Assembly (NCBI GenBank): GCA_002011035.2 | Contig: MTLY02000003.1 | Span: 303,194-367,193, forward strand | Reading direction: 5' to 3' | DNA length: 64,000 nt | Source of the DNA: Candidatus Hecatella orcuttiae | GTDB lineage: Archaea > Thermoproteota > Bathyarchaeia > Hecatellales > Hecatellaceae | Part shown: positions 16,187 to 24,681 of the stretch, piece by piece | Layout: every line of letters begins with the position of its first letter | Position numbering within the stretch: position 1 is the first letter of the stretch | Made by a program: the position numbers and the translations under genes | The notes under the pieces: model-generated | The model's database searches: none | What the model was told of the DNA's origin: nothing | The model's input: the letters and a program-made list of their open reading frames with translations, nothing else

Positions 16187-16429
16187 TTAGGAAGTTTTCC
16201 TGATGAGAAAGTGAAAATCCTTACCTGTCTTCCAAACTTTCAAAAGTTCATTTTCAGTCCTTCTAGCCCAGCTTCGAACATCCTCTTCCGAGGCAGGGTC
16301 GTCGGCTATGACCTCCAAGACTTCACCCTCAGCCATCCCTCCGACTTCCGCCGCTGTTCTGAGGACGGGCTCAGGGCATGTGAGGCCGCGGGCGTCCAGC
16401 ACTTTGTCAGGTCTCGGGCTTTTTTCCAA
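16187..16429 (-). CDS. tusA: TusA-family sulfurtransferase/sulfur carrier
   Basis: The 80-residue protein has the signature LDARGLTCPEPVLRTA, including the CPxP motif whose cysteine carries persulfide sulfur in TusA/SirA proteins. The rest (EGEVLEVIADDPASEEDVRSW) is the typical two-layer sandwich. In bacteria TusA relays sulfur for tRNA thiolation and molybdopterin; in archaea the role is less defined. It is convergent with the wHTH gene, and CysH/TauE lie 3 kb away, so sulfur handling is clustered in this region. Confidence 0.85.
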   Translation of the reverse strand: MEKSPRPDKVLDARGLTCPEPVLRTAAEVGGMAEGEVLEVIADDPASEEDVRSWARRTENELLKVWKTGKDFHFLIRKTS

Positions 16430-16589
16430 CCCACTCCTCCTCCGAGGCGGCTTATGGAGATGGGGAGTTGGAAGTTTTTGAATTTTTTGGTAACACTCCG
16501 GGCCCGAATTAGATAGGGTTAAGTTTAAGGGTTCAACTAATTAACTGAAAGCCTAAAGGTTCGTTTGGGGGTTATAAATTCTGCTCCTC

Positions 16590-17090
16590 GTGGTCGGTGA
16601 GCCTGTAAAGCGGTGGAAGTGCGCCTACAAGGCCTGCGAGGCCCTCTGCTGCAGGATGGAAAGGGAATTAACCCTGAAGGATATAAGGGAAATCTCCAAA
16701 GCCGCCGGGAAAAAGGTGGAAGACTTCGTTCAGGTTAAACCCAACAGGAGAGGCGCTGTACCTTTCACTCTAAAAAGAAAAAGGGGCCGATGCGTCTTCC
16801 TCCAAGAAAACTTCCAATGTCAGCTTCACCCCCTAGGGGCTAAACCCTCCCTATGCCGGATATACCCCTTCCTCCTAAGCCGGGTCATCTACGGCGACGA
16901 GCCCATCCTAGAAGTAAGGCCCGCTCAAGATTGCCCGGGAATTGGTAGGGGGCCGAGGTTTGGGGAGGAAGCCGTAAAGACTGTGGCGGAAAGCGCGAAA
17001 AACTACCTAGAGGGGCTGAGGGAAGTCGTCAAACTTTCCCGACGGGGACTGAAACCTGAGGAAATCCTAGAGAAACTGGAAGCCGCCTGA
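16590..17090 (+). CDS. YkgJ-family cysteine cluster protein
   Basis: The 166-residue protein matches the YkgJ (zinc/iron-chelating) pattern: N-terminal C-x3-C-x3-CC (WKCAYKACEALCC), central GRCVFL...CQLHPLGAKPSLCRIYPF, and C-terminal DCPGIG. This eight-cysteine arrangement is thought to bind a metal or Fe-S centre; the function is not established. The GTG 16590 start is the only plausible one in frame. A TATA-like TTATAAATT at 16571-16579 is rather close to it, so the true promoter may be further upstream. Confidence 0.82.
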   Translation: MVGEPVKRWKCAYKACEALCCRMERELTLKDIREISKAAGKKVEDFVQVKPNRRGAVPFTLKRKRGRCVFLQENFQCQLHPLGAKPSLCRIYPFLLSRVIYGDEPILEVRPAQDCPGIGRGPRFGEEAVKTVAESAKNYLEGLREVVKLSRRGLKPEEILEKLEAA

Positions 17091-17211
17091 AAAAAGTATG
17101 AAAAAGACATAAATTTCATACCGGTTCTTCCGCCATGCTGGGAGACGGAGTCCGCAGCCTATCCGGGCTTCCCGCGCAGTTTGCTTCAAAAACGTTTTTG
17201 GGAAGAGGAGG

Positions 17212-17763
17212 ATGGATAAAAAAAGGGAGCTTCAAAAACTGAGCGAAGAAATAGCCTCCTGCAGAAAGTGCGACCTCTACCAAACGAGACGGAAAGCCGT
17301 GCCCGGGGAGGGAAAGGAGGATGCTGAAATATTCTTTGTGGGCGAGAGCCCAGGGGAGGAGGAAGACAGGCTAGGCCGGCCTTTCGTGGGTAGAGCGGGG
17401 AGGTTCTTAGATGAGCTTTTAAAGGCCTCAGGTTTGAGAAGGGAGGACGTGTTCATCACCTCGGTGTTGAAGAGTCATCCCTCAGGAAACAGGCCGCCTA
17501 AGAGAAGCGAAGTGGAAGCCTGCCTGCCTTATCTGAAGAGGCAGCTGGAAATTGTAAACCCAAAACTCGTAGTCCTCCTCGGCAACGTGGCCCTTCGGTC
17601 TTTGCTGGGGGCTGAGAAGGTTTCTCAAACCCACGGCTTCGTCGAGAAGAATGGCAGGATGTTTTTCGCCACCTACCACCCCTCCGCTGGGATGAGGTTC
17701 CCTAAGATCAGGCGGAGAATGCTGGAGGACTTCAAGAAGCTGAAGACCTTCATCCGAGGTTAG
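17212..17763 (+). CDS. Family-4 uracil-DNA glycosylase with one cluster cysteine missing
   Basis: The 183-residue protein shows family-4 UDG motifs: N-terminal SCRKCDLYQTR (two cluster cysteines), motif A FVGESPGEEEDRLGRPFVG, and motif B YHPSAGMRF near the C-terminus. It would remove uracil produced by cytosine deamination. Family members normally ligate a 4Fe-4S cluster with four cysteines, the third lying in KCRPP. Here that segment reads LKSHPSGNRPP, so Cys is replaced by Ser, while the fourth (EVEACLPYL) is kept. The frame is otherwise intact. The gene is convergent with, and overlaps by 4 nt, the small membrane-protein gene. Confidence 0.88.
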   Translation: MDKKRELQKLSEEIASCRKCDLYQTRRKAVPGEGKEDAEIFFVGESPGEEEDRLGRPFVGRAGRFLDELLKASGLRREDVFITSVLKSHPSGNRPPKRSEVEACLPYLKRQLEIVNPKLVVLLGNVALRSLLGAEKVSQTHGFVEKNGRMFFATYHPSAGMRFPKIRRRMLEDFKKLKTFIRG

Positions 17764-18002
17764 GGAGAGGAAAGGAAGGGAATGAGCTTCAGCATCCAAA
17801 CATAGATCAAGATGATGAGCAGCACCGGGATCATCAGCATTAAATAGAAAACTAGGAGAGGAGACGGCCTCTCCTTAACCTCCAACGGTGGCTTCTTCTT
17901 TTTCCAAAACTTCTTTTTTCTCTTGAAGAGACGCCTTTTCATGGGAGGAAGCCGTCCTGAAAAACCCTCTTGACGGAAAGATGATAAGCGTCTTTTTACC
18001 AA
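17760..18002 (-). CDS. Small basic single-pass membrane protein
   Basis: This 80-residue protein has a very basic N-terminus (MKRRLFKRKKKFWKKKKPP begins at residue 21) followed by one transmembrane helix (LLVFYLMLMIPVLLIILIYV). The ATG at 17942 is an alternative start giving 60 residues. It overlaps the UDG stop by 4 nt on the opposite strand. The pattern suggests an N-in membrane protein; no family is recognised. The adjacent 18003-18172 shows no gene. Confidence 0.5.
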   Translation of the reverse strand: MVKRRLSSFRQEGFSGRLPPMKRRLFKRKKKFWKKKKPPLEVKERPSPLLVFYLMLMIPVLLIILIYVWMLKLIPFLSSP

Positions 18003-18172
18003 TGTTTAAATATCCTAGGGACAAATAAGGTTCTTGATGATGAGGTCGTCCCAGACTGATCGTCCCGAAGCGAAATGATGACCACGCGACGAACTGAATC
18101 TTCACTACCCTCCCGCTGAAACCTTTCTGAACCGCCCAAGAGCCGCCAGCCAGCTTCGGTCGTGAAATCCTT

Positions 18173-18421
18173 ATGAAAACGGAGAGCAATCCTCAGACTG
18201 TTTCGGAAGGTTTTCCGGGAAGAAAAACGTTGGAAACAGGGCTTAAGCCCCTCTGCAAATGTGCAAGCTGCGGCCAAATGCTCGGAAAGGCTACGAGGGA
18301 CAACCCTTGCCCACGCTGCGGAAGCTCCTTTTTCACCGTAAAATATGAAAAGTCTCCCGGGATGGAAAAATCATGGGCAAACCCCTCCGATTTGGCGTGC
18401 ACACCGCCCTCGAAGGTTTAG
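18173..18421 (+). CDS. Small zinc-ribbon protein
   Basis: The 82-residue reading frame contains a clean zinc ribbon (CKCASCGQMLG ... PCPRCGSSFF), which argues that it is expressed. Its last 16 codons overlap the start of the luciferase-like oxidoreductase in another frame (49 nt), so the tail or the exact stop could be affected by a sequencing error. Function is unknown. Proteins of this size with a C-terminal ribbon are often nucleic-acid-binding or ribosome-associated. Confidence 0.5.
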   Translation: MKTESNPQTVSEGFPGRKTLETGLKPLCKCASCGQMLGKATRDNPCPRCGSSFFTVKYEKSPGMEKSWANPSDLACTPPSKV

Positions 18422-19341
18422 GTTTCGAAGACGTTCAAGCCCTCTGCTTGGAGGCGGAACGTCTGGGCTACGATTTCTTCACGGTAACGGACCATTTTTA
18501 TCCCATGGGAGAAGCCTTCTACCCGAATTCCGGCTATCCCCTCGAATGCTGGAGCGCGTTGGCGGCTCTCGCGGCGGTGACGGCTAAGATAAGGATAGGC
18601 CCCCTTGTAACCTGCACCCTCTACAGAAACCCATTGGTATTGACTAAAGCAGCCACCACGGTGGACATCATCTCCCACGGGCGGCTGACCCTAGGCTTGG
18701 GGGCAGGCTGGTATGAGAAGGAGTTTAAAGCCTTCTTCGGGGTCTTTCCCCCTGCAGCCGAAAGGTTCCAACGCTTCGAGGAGGAAGTTCAGATAATAAA
18801 AAGCATGCTGGAGAACAGGGAAACCACGCATAGGGGGCGATACTACCGTCTTTTAAGGGTGGAAAATCTTCCCCCACCCGTTCAGAAGCCGCGGCCGCCC
18901 ATCCTCATCGGAGGCACAGGCGAAAAAAGACTGCTTAAAATAGCCGCTAAACATGCCGATGAAGTTCAATTATATTTTAACCTCCCAGAGGCGGAGGTTA
19001 AAAGAAAAGTAGAAGTATTAAAAGAACACTGCAAAAACGTAGGCAGAAATTTCGGGAACATAGCCCTCCACATGGGTCTCTACGTTTTCCACCCTAAGAT
19101 GCAGCGGTATTTTGAAGATATGCTGAGGCATCTGGCTCAGGTTGAAAACAGGCCGCTTGAAAAAATCAGAGAAAACTACCTCCCCCCCGACGCTGACCCG
19201 GAAGAGTATGTGGGCTTGATTCGAAAATATTCAAGCTTGGGAATCAACTGCTTCAACCTCGTGCCCATAGGGCCGCTTCCCGAACGGGGTTCTATGCTTA
19301 GGCGTTTTGCCGAAGAGGTGAAAGCCGTCTTCAAAGCCTAA
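18373..19341 (+). CDS. Luciferase-like flavin/F420-dependent oxidoreductase
   Basis: The 322-residue TIM-barrel protein begins RFGVHTALEGLGFEDVQALC and contains DFFTVTDHFYPMGEAFYP, RIGPLVTCTLYRNP, GRLTLGLGAGWYEKEF and PPILIGGTGEKRLLKIAA, all standard for the LLM (luciferase-like monooxygenase) class. In archaea these commonly use coenzyme F420 (for example methylene-H4MPT reductase or F420-dependent dehydrogenases); the substrate here is not evident. ATG 18373 gives the family-typical N-terminus. Confidence 0.88.
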   Translation: MGKPLRFGVHTALEGLGFEDVQALCLEAERLGYDFFTVTDHFYPMGEAFYPNSGYPLECWSALAALAAVTAKIRIGPLVTCTLYRNPLVLTKAATTVDIISHGRLTLGLGAGWYEKEFKAFFGVFPPAAERFQRFEEEVQIIKSMLENRETTHRGRYYRLLRVENLPPPVQKPRPPILIGGTGEKRLLKIAAKHADEVQLYFNLPEAEVKRKVEVLKEHCKNVGRNFGNIALHMGLYVFHPKMQRYFEDMLRHLAQVENRPLEKIRENYLPPDADPEEYVGLIRKYSSLGINCFNLVPIGPLPERGSMLRRFAEEVKAVFKA

Positions 19342-19420
19342 GGAGTAGCTTGGATAACTTTATATGAGGAGGATTCCATATCCTTCCAACAATCTTTCAC
19401 GAATAACGTTGGTGATGGGA

Positions 19421-19645
19421 ATGTCTATGAAAGAAAAAGTGGAAAAAGCTGTTGAAAAGATAAGGCCTTTACTTCAAGCCGACGGTGGAGACATCGAGCT
19501 GATGGGCGTGGAGGGCAACGTGGTCAGGGTAAGGCTGACCGGAGCCTGTGCCGGATGCCCTATGTCTCAGATGACCCTCCAAATGGGCGTGGAGAAATCC
19601 CTCAAGGAGCAAGTTCCAGAAATAGAAAGAGTAGAAGCCGTGTAA
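19421..19645 (+). CDS. NifU-like (Nfu) iron-sulfur cluster scaffold protein
   Basis: The protein of about 74 residues is the NifU C-terminal domain: VEKIRPLLQADGGDIELMGV followed by the cluster-binding CAGCPMSQMT. It carries or assembles Fe-S clusters for client enzymes. The frame is open from ATG 19364, but a TATA box (CTTTATAT, 19358-19365) covers that codon. Translation therefore must begin at ATG 19421 or 19427, just after GGTGAT. Confidence 0.87.
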   Translation: MSMKEKVEKAVEKIRPLLQADGGDIELMGVEGNVVRVRLTGACAGCPMSQMTLQMGVEKSLKEQVPEIERVEAV

Positions 19646-19695
19646 AGGGGTTTCTGTCTACCTTTTAGGCTTTCAACTCTCTCAATCAGCTTGGC

Positions 19696-20700
19696 TTAGA
19701 CCTTTTTTCTGCCGTATTCTTCCGCAGCTTCAACCATGGCCTTCATGTTGGCGATGGGTGTGTAGGGGGAGAGGCCGCATCCCGGAGCCAAGATGTCGAT
19801 GCCTTCTTCGATGATCCTCCTACTCTCCCTCTTGACGTCTTCAGGTTTCCCTTCGATCATCGTCTTGACAGGGTCCACGTTCCCTATGATGGTTGTTTTG
19901 CCCTCCACCAGCGCCTTCGCCTCCTTGACGCTGACCTTCTGGTCGATGCTGAGGCCCTTCACGCCGCTTTCAGCCATCTGCCGGAGGATTGGCGTGGCGT
20001 TTCCGCAGACATGCAGGGCGGTGGGGCATTTGATGCTCTCCGCAGCCTTCTTCAGATAGGGCAAAGCATACTTGCCGAAGAACACCGGGCCGATGGTTGA
20101 AACTATGGGCTCTAGGAACGTCACCACATCCGCCCCCGCTTCAGCTAGGGCGTTGCCGAACTCAGCGGCCACCTGCCAAGTGATTTCAAGGATTCTCTCC
20201 ACTTCTTCCGGCTTGGTTATGATAAGCCTCATTTGGAGGTCGAAACCCTGAACGGTCCCCGCCAGGTTGTAGGGGCCCACGATTCCGGCGATGACGGGAA
20301 CATCGTCACCTACTTTTTTTCTGAGAAGCTTCACCGCTTCCACGATGACGGCCATCTTGCCCTCGGTGGGCGAGGGCACCCGGAGGCTGCTGGGATCGCT
20401 CACAGGCTTGGTGACCGTGGGCGTGAAGTCCTTTTTTCCTTCATGGTAGTCGACGGTGCAGCCTAGGGTTTCTGCCTCCGCGTACATGCCGAAGGGAACC
20501 CGCACCGCTTCGAAGCCGGCTATTTCATGGGCGGCCAAAGCTAGGGTGGCCATGGTTTCAGCTTTCACATGGGCTTCAGGCCAGAAGGCACCGCAAGCTT
20601 CCATAAGCTCTAAGGTTCCCGTCTGGGTTACACTCAGCGCAGGAACTCTGTCAACCTCCCGGCCCAGCAAAGCGTTCATAAATCTTTCTTTAGGAGTCAT
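19696..20700 (-). CDS. MtaA/MtbA-like methylcobamide:CoM methyltransferase (uroporphyrinogen decarboxylase fold)
   Basis: The protein of about 334 residues has the UroD/MtaA fold: N-terminal MTPKERFMNALLGREVDRVP, the zinc-site motif LHVCGNATPIL, and the C-terminal ILAPGCGLSPYTP. Together these give the His-x-Cys-xn-Cys zinc site of the MtaA/MtbA/CmuA group, which distinguishes it from true UroD. Relatives move a methyl group from a corrinoid protein to coenzyme M. I use ATG 20700, which has a GGTGAAGGT ribosome site and lies downstream of a TATA box at about 20755-20762; the frame extends to 20748. No corrinoid protein or MCR gene is present in the window, so the methyl acceptor is open. Confidence 0.85.
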   Translation of the reverse strand: MTPKERFMNALLGREVDRVPALSVTQTGTLELMEACGAFWPEAHVKAETMATLALAAHEIAGFEAVRVPFGMYAEAETLGCTVDYHEGKKDFTPTVTKPVSDPSSLRVPSPTEGKMAVIVEAVKLLRKKVGDDVPVIAGIVGPYNLAGTVQGFDLQMRLIITKPEEVERILEITWQVAAEFGNALAEAGADVVTFLEPIVSTIGPVFFGKYALPYLKKAAESIKCPTALHVCGNATPILRQMAESGVKGLSIDQKVSVKEAKALVEGKTTIIGNVDPVKTMIEGKPEDVKRESRRIIEEGIDILAPGCGLSPYTPIANMKAMVEAAEEYGRKKV

Positions 20701-20784
20701 ACCTTCACCCGACTGGGCTTCCTCAGTCTGGTTACAATATTTTGTCAACAGTATTTAAAATTAGGCTAGATCGGCTTCGCGCCT

Positions 20785-21375
20785 TCATCGCTGATGTCCA
20801 TGATGGGATGCTTCTCCCGGTTCTAGGTGGAATTCTCTTTCCAGCCGCTCCAGAAGCTTTATGTACTGTTGATGTTTTCCTTCCCCCACCATCGTCTTCT
20901 CCACTTCCTCAAACTTCTCCAGCAACTCCACATGTTCTTTCTTCCCCAGAACCTGTTCGGCCAAAGGGTAGAGAACGTCGTCTTCCTTGGAGATATGCTG
21001 GGTGAGCAGGTCCACGTAGCCTCTGGCATTGGCCACGATGGCATGTTTAGCTTCCTCATCGCCGCCTCGATATCTTTCCACAGCCTGCGCCATCGCCTTC
21101 ACGAATTCTCTCCCCCGCTCATGCTCCATCCTCATCGTCCCTGTAGGTCCGCCTTCCCTAGGAAGGCCGCGTCTCTCGAGGACGGGGAATAAGGTTTGCT
21201 CCTCTTTACCGTGGTGGCAGCGGTCTGCAAAGGTTCTGATGAAGTCGATGACCTCCTCAAAGACAGCTGGGGAGACCTCCTCGCCTCCCTCAAGTTTCTG
21301 GGCGGCTGCGGTTAGGACTTTAAGCATCCGCTTGATCATCCTGTGCTCTTCTTTCAGAATATCAGTCGCAAACAT
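20785..21375 (-). CDS. Hemerythrin-like (HHE) cation-binding protein
   Basis: The 196-residue all-helical protein has the HHE pattern: KEEHRMIKRML (helix 1), DRCHHGKEEQTLFPVLE (helix 2), MRMEHERGREFV (helix 3) and LTQHISKEDDVLYPLAE (helix 4), supplying the His and Glu ligands of a di-iron site. These proteins bind O2 or NO, or sense redox state. It ends in a His-rich tail (SHHGHQR). It is a single gene; no partner is evident. Confidence 0.86.
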   Translation of the reverse strand: MFATDILKEEHRMIKRMLKVLTAAAQKLEGGEEVSPAVFEEVIDFIRTFADRCHHGKEEQTLFPVLERRGLPREGGPTGTMRMEHERGREFVKAMAQAVERYRGGDEEAKHAIVANARGYVDLLTQHISKEDDVLYPLAEQVLGKKEHVELLEKFEEVEKTMVGEGKHQQYIKLLERLEREFHLEPGEASHHGHQR

Positions 21376-21524
21376 GACTTACACTCTTGCCTTTGGTGTA
21401 GGGTTAAACCAACAAAAGTTTTTCGGGAAATAAAAATGTAATATCCCACTAACAGGCATCTATAGCCTGTAACAGCCTAAGCTAAGCAGGTGGACAGCGG
21501 CAGCGTACCCTCCAGGGGAACCCC

Positions 21525-22679
21525 ATGCGAATCCTCCTAGTGTCCCAGTATTATTTGCCCTACGTCAGCGGCATAACCACCTACATCGAACGCTTGGCAA
21601 GAGGCCTCTCCCAACGCGGCCACAGGTTGACTCTGGTCACGTCCCAGCACACTAAGGGGCTGCGGAGGCTTGAGACTGGAAACAGCCTCACCGTGCACAG
21701 GGTTCCAGTGCTGTTCAAGTTTCAGAGAGGAGCCTTTGCCCCTCGGCTCCTCTGGGAGGCTCTCAAACACATGCGGTCCAGCGACGCTGTCAACCTGCAT
21801 GTTCCCCTCTTTGAAAGCGGCCTTCTGGGGGTGATGGCTAAACTCTGCGGTAAGAGGCTGTACCTCACCTACCACTCAGACCTAGCCCGAGGGAAAGGCC
21901 CCCTCTTCTGGGTGGTGGAGAAGCTCTACTACCTATCCCTCAAGCTGGCTTGCTTTCTCAGCGACGGCATCGTCGTGAACTCCCTAGGACATATGAAAAC
22001 TTCGAAGGTCAAGAATTATGCGCGAAAGTGTGTTCAGATCACACCACCTGTGGACGTGGAGCGGTTCAGGAGAATAGCCGACACCGAGGATTTTCGGAAG
22101 AAAAACGGAATAGAACCCGGGGAAAAAATAATCGGAAACCTAGGAAGGTTCGCCCCTGAAAAAGGCCTAGAGTACCTGATAAAGGCTCTACCCCTAATCC
22201 TGCGGGAAATCCCCGAAGCGAAGGTCGTCCTAGCCGGCATCGGGGAGAAGATGGTCGGCGGGGAAAAAGAATCCGTGAAACCCCAGCTGGAGGCTCTCAT
22301 CGAAAACCTGGGAATGGCCGGCCGCGTGAAATTCTTAGGCTTTCTGGACCACGAATCCCTGCTAAAGTTTTACTCCACCTGCGATGTCTTCGTTTTCCCC
22401 AGCATCTCCGTGGACACCTTCGGCTTGGTGCAAGCGGAAGCCTTACTCTGCGGAACCCCGGTGGTGGCCACCGACCTGCCGGGGCCTAGGGACGCCGTGG
22501 CCTTGACTGGAGGCGGCCTCCTTGCCAAGCCCGGAGACGAGGTTTCCCTAGCCCAAGCCGTCGTAGCCGTCCTCAAACACCCGGCTAAGTTTACTGTCTC
22601 CAGAAACCGGCTTCTGGAATTCTTCGGTGTGGAAAAGACAGCGGCCGAATATGAGAAGCTCTTCCAAAAACTAGCCTAG
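21525..22679 (+). CDS. GT4-family glycosyltransferase
   Basis: The 384-residue GT-B protein has the N-terminal acceptor domain (SQYYLPYVSGITTYIERLA) and the C-terminal donor domain with IGNLGRFAPEKGLEYLIKAL and the EX7E region PSISVDTFGLVQAEALLCG. This matches group 1/GT4 retaining enzymes such as phosphatidylinositol mannosyltransferases and sugar transferases for surface glycans. It is convergent with the prenyltransferase operon (9-nt overlap). A lipid or surface-glycan target is inferred from the neighbours. Confidence 0.9.
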   Translation: MRILLVSQYYLPYVSGITTYIERLARGLSQRGHRLTLVTSQHTKGLRRLETGNSLTVHRVPVLFKFQRGAFAPRLLWEALKHMRSSDAVNLHVPLFESGLLGVMAKLCGKRLYLTYHSDLARGKGPLFWVVEKLYYLSLKLACFLSDGIVVNSLGHMKTSKVKNYARKCVQITPPVDVERFRRIADTEDFRKKNGIEPGEKIIGNLGRFAPEKGLEYLIKALPLILREIPEAKVVLAGIGEKMVGGEKESVKPQLEALIENLGMAGRVKFLGFLDHESLLKFYSTCDVFVFPSISVDTFGLVQAEALLCGTPVVATDLPGPRDAVALTGGGLLAKPGDEVSLAQAVVAVLKHPAKFTVSRNRLLEFFGVEKTAAEYEKLFQKLA

Positions 22680-23537
22680 GGGAAGGTAGAGAGACAGAAT
22701 CGTGACTATGAGCCATGCGAAAAGCCCGGCTGCCAGCAGTTTGTCTTTGAAGGCTTTCTCAGGCCTCCGCGCCATAGGATGGCCTTGGAGGGCGAAGTGG
22801 TTGAAGCGGAGGATCAGGAAGATCACGATGGGAAAGGTGGCTATCATCAAGAAGCTTCGGTCGAAGACGGTGGAGGTGTAGATTCCGTAAGCAACTATCA
22901 GCACCGAGGAAATGACCGTCAGATTACCCTTGAGTAGGTCGGGTGTGTAGTGGCTGAGAGCGGAATTCTGCGCACGAATTCCGTTCCCCAGCAGCAAGAC
23001 TTCCCCCAGCCTCTTACAGATGGTTAAATACACAGCGAGAAGAAAAGCCGTCAGAATCAACCAAGGAGAAAGGACGGCTCCGATAAGGAAGGCTCCAGCC
23101 ACAGCCCGCCAAACGTAGTTGGAAGATAACGTCATCAAATCCACGAAAGCCAGCCGTTTGAGAAAGAAAGAGTAAAGCTGAGAGGTCAGGAAGATCATCA
23201 AGGCGGAAACCCCGAACAGGACGTTCAGCCAAAAAGCCGGCAGCATGGCCAACGCCAAAACGGCACCCAAGACCATGGCTGCTGGTTTACCGACCTTGCC
23301 TGAGGGAAGCGGTCTCCTCCGTTTTTCCGGGTGTTGAAGGTCCCTAGAATAGTCGACGAGGTCGTTTATCACGTAGTTAGCGCTGGAGATAAGGCAGAGC
23401 AAGAGGAAGCCGGTCAGCAACGGCGGGTAAAACTGAATGTTCCCCAGCTGCCTAGCGAAGATTATGGCTACAAATATCAGGAGGTTTTTATACCACTGCC
23501 AAGGCCTCATCAGCTCCAAGAGGGATGCAAGCGACAT
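22671..23537 (-). CDS. UbiA-superfamily prenyl-phosphate transferase, decaprenyl-phosphate phosphoribosyltransferase-like
   Basis: The protein of about 288 residues has about eight transmembrane segments, the N-terminal MRPWQWYKNLLIF motif and the Asp-rich NDLVDYSRDLQHPEKRRRPL, which binds the diphosphate through Mg2+. A second Asp region lies in SAL..YTPDLLKGN. The opening motif matches bacterial DPPR synthases, which join phosphoribose to polyprenyl phosphate as a pentose donor for cell envelopes. I choose ATG 23537, since the preceding 26 residues do not look like the family. It is the last gene of a three-gene minus-strand unit. Confidence 0.82.
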   Translation of the reverse strand: MSLASLLELMRPWQWYKNLLIFVAIIFARQLGNIQFYPPLLTGFLLLCLISSANYVINDLVDYSRDLQHPEKRRRPLPSGKVGKPAAMVLGAVLALAMLPAFWLNVLFGVSALMIFLTSQLYSFFLKRLAFVDLMTLSSNYVWRAVAGAFLIGAVLSPWLILTAFLLAVYLTICKRLGEVLLLGNGIRAQNSALSHYTPDLLKGNLTVISSVLIVAYGIYTSTVFDRSFLMIATFPIVIFLILRFNHFALQGHPMARRPEKAFKDKLLAAGLFAWLIVTILSLYLPLG

Positions 23538-23616
23538 TGCGCAGGAACCCCTTCCAGTGGAAGGTCGCCGGGGAACAGCGAGCGGGAGATGTTCACAGTA
23601 TTGTCCTTCACCCACA

Positions 23617-24681
23617 TTAATGCTTATTCCCAGCCGAGGCAGGGAGACGGCTGGATTTAAGCTTCAAAAACAGGGTTGAAGACAGGTGAAAGGTTTTAGT
23701 TAAAACGGTGTAGGCTCCGAAACCAGCCATCACTACCATGCTTTGAACGAGGAACGTGAAATACCTATCCATGAGAAGGCCGAAGCCCAGCAGGTCGTTT
23801 TTGGTAAGCAGGAAAGTAGCGGCAAACCAAGACAGAACCAGCAACCTAGGCCTAGCCTCCAAAGGGGAGGCCAGCGTGAAAAACAATCCCATGAAGAAGA
23901 AGGGAACCACCACGTAGCCGGCTCTGAAAAACAGAGCCAAGTCCACCGGTGAACCTGGGGAAAGCCCCACCAGCCCCACAAACTGGAAAAGCCTCATGAG
24001 AAAGGGAACCCCCACCAAGTGGATGAGCCACAGAGCAAACGCCCCTATAGACGTCAGCAGAGCCAAAAGCGCGGTTAAAAGCCCGCCTTTATCCCTGCGG
24101 ACAGCTTGAGCTACCGAGTAGAAGAGTAGGGTCAACACAAGGACGGAGAAAGCCAGTTGATGGGTGAGGGCTGTGGCTATGGCGGCCGCCGCGGCCATAA
24201 GCCGGTAGTTCGCGTTGATGAGGTACAGCATCACCAAAACCAGCGGCAGGCTGAGAAGCTCAGGGAAAGCCCTCGCAGTATAGATGGTCAACTCAGGGGA
24301 AACCACGAAAAAGAAAGCTGCGCAGAGCCCAGCATAGGGGCTGTCGAACACTCTCCTCGCCAAAGCATAGGTAGCCGCCACCGTGAATGAGGCTGTGAGG
24401 ACTGTTACCAGAGCCGAAAGGGTCATGGGGTCTATCTGGGTGGCCACGCTGAGGGAAGCCACGTAAATCCGGTAGAGGGGAACGTAGAGCCCTCTGAAGC
24501 CGCCTCCGTAGGACAGTTCCTCAAGAGGGTAGACGCCTGAGTCCACCGTCGCCCTGATGATGCCCATGTGGTACATGGTGTTGCCGTACATGGGGATCAC
24601 AGGCCCGCTGAAAACCCTCAGCCTATACCACGCAGCCGCAGCCGCCAAGGCTAAGAGGAGCAGAGGTCTGAGGGCTTTCAT
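23617..24681 (-). CDS. Polytopic membrane protein, GT-C glycosyltransferase-like
   Basis: The 354-residue protein has an N-terminal signal-anchor and some nine transmembrane segments. The first extracytoplasmic loop (GPVIPMYGNTMYHMGIIRA) and the YALARRVF...PELTIYTARAFPEL segments are typical of archaeal GT-C/STT3-like or PTPS-related membrane proteins. No DxD motif can be pinned down. Its ATG overlaps the stop of the upstream soluble-domain gene by 4 nt, which argues for a two-subunit enzyme. The substrate is probably a lipid-linked sugar. Confidence 0.65.
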   Translation of the reverse strand: MKALRPLLLLALAAAAAWYRLRVFSGPVIPMYGNTMYHMGIIRATVDSGVYPLEELSYGGGFRGLYVPLYRIYVASLSVATQIDPMTLSALVTVLTASFTVAATYALARRVFDSPYAGLCAAFFFVVSPELTIYTARAFPELLSLPLVLVMLYLINANYRLMAAAAAIATALTHQLAFSVLVLTLLFYSVAQAVRRDKGGLLTALLALLTSIGAFALWLIHLVGVPFLMRLFQFVGLVGLSPGSPVDLALFFRAGYVVVPFFFMGLFFTLASPLEARPRLLVLSWFAATFLLTKNDLLGFGLLMDRYFTFLVQSMVVMAGFGAYTVLTKTFHLSSTLFLKLKSSRLPASAGNKH

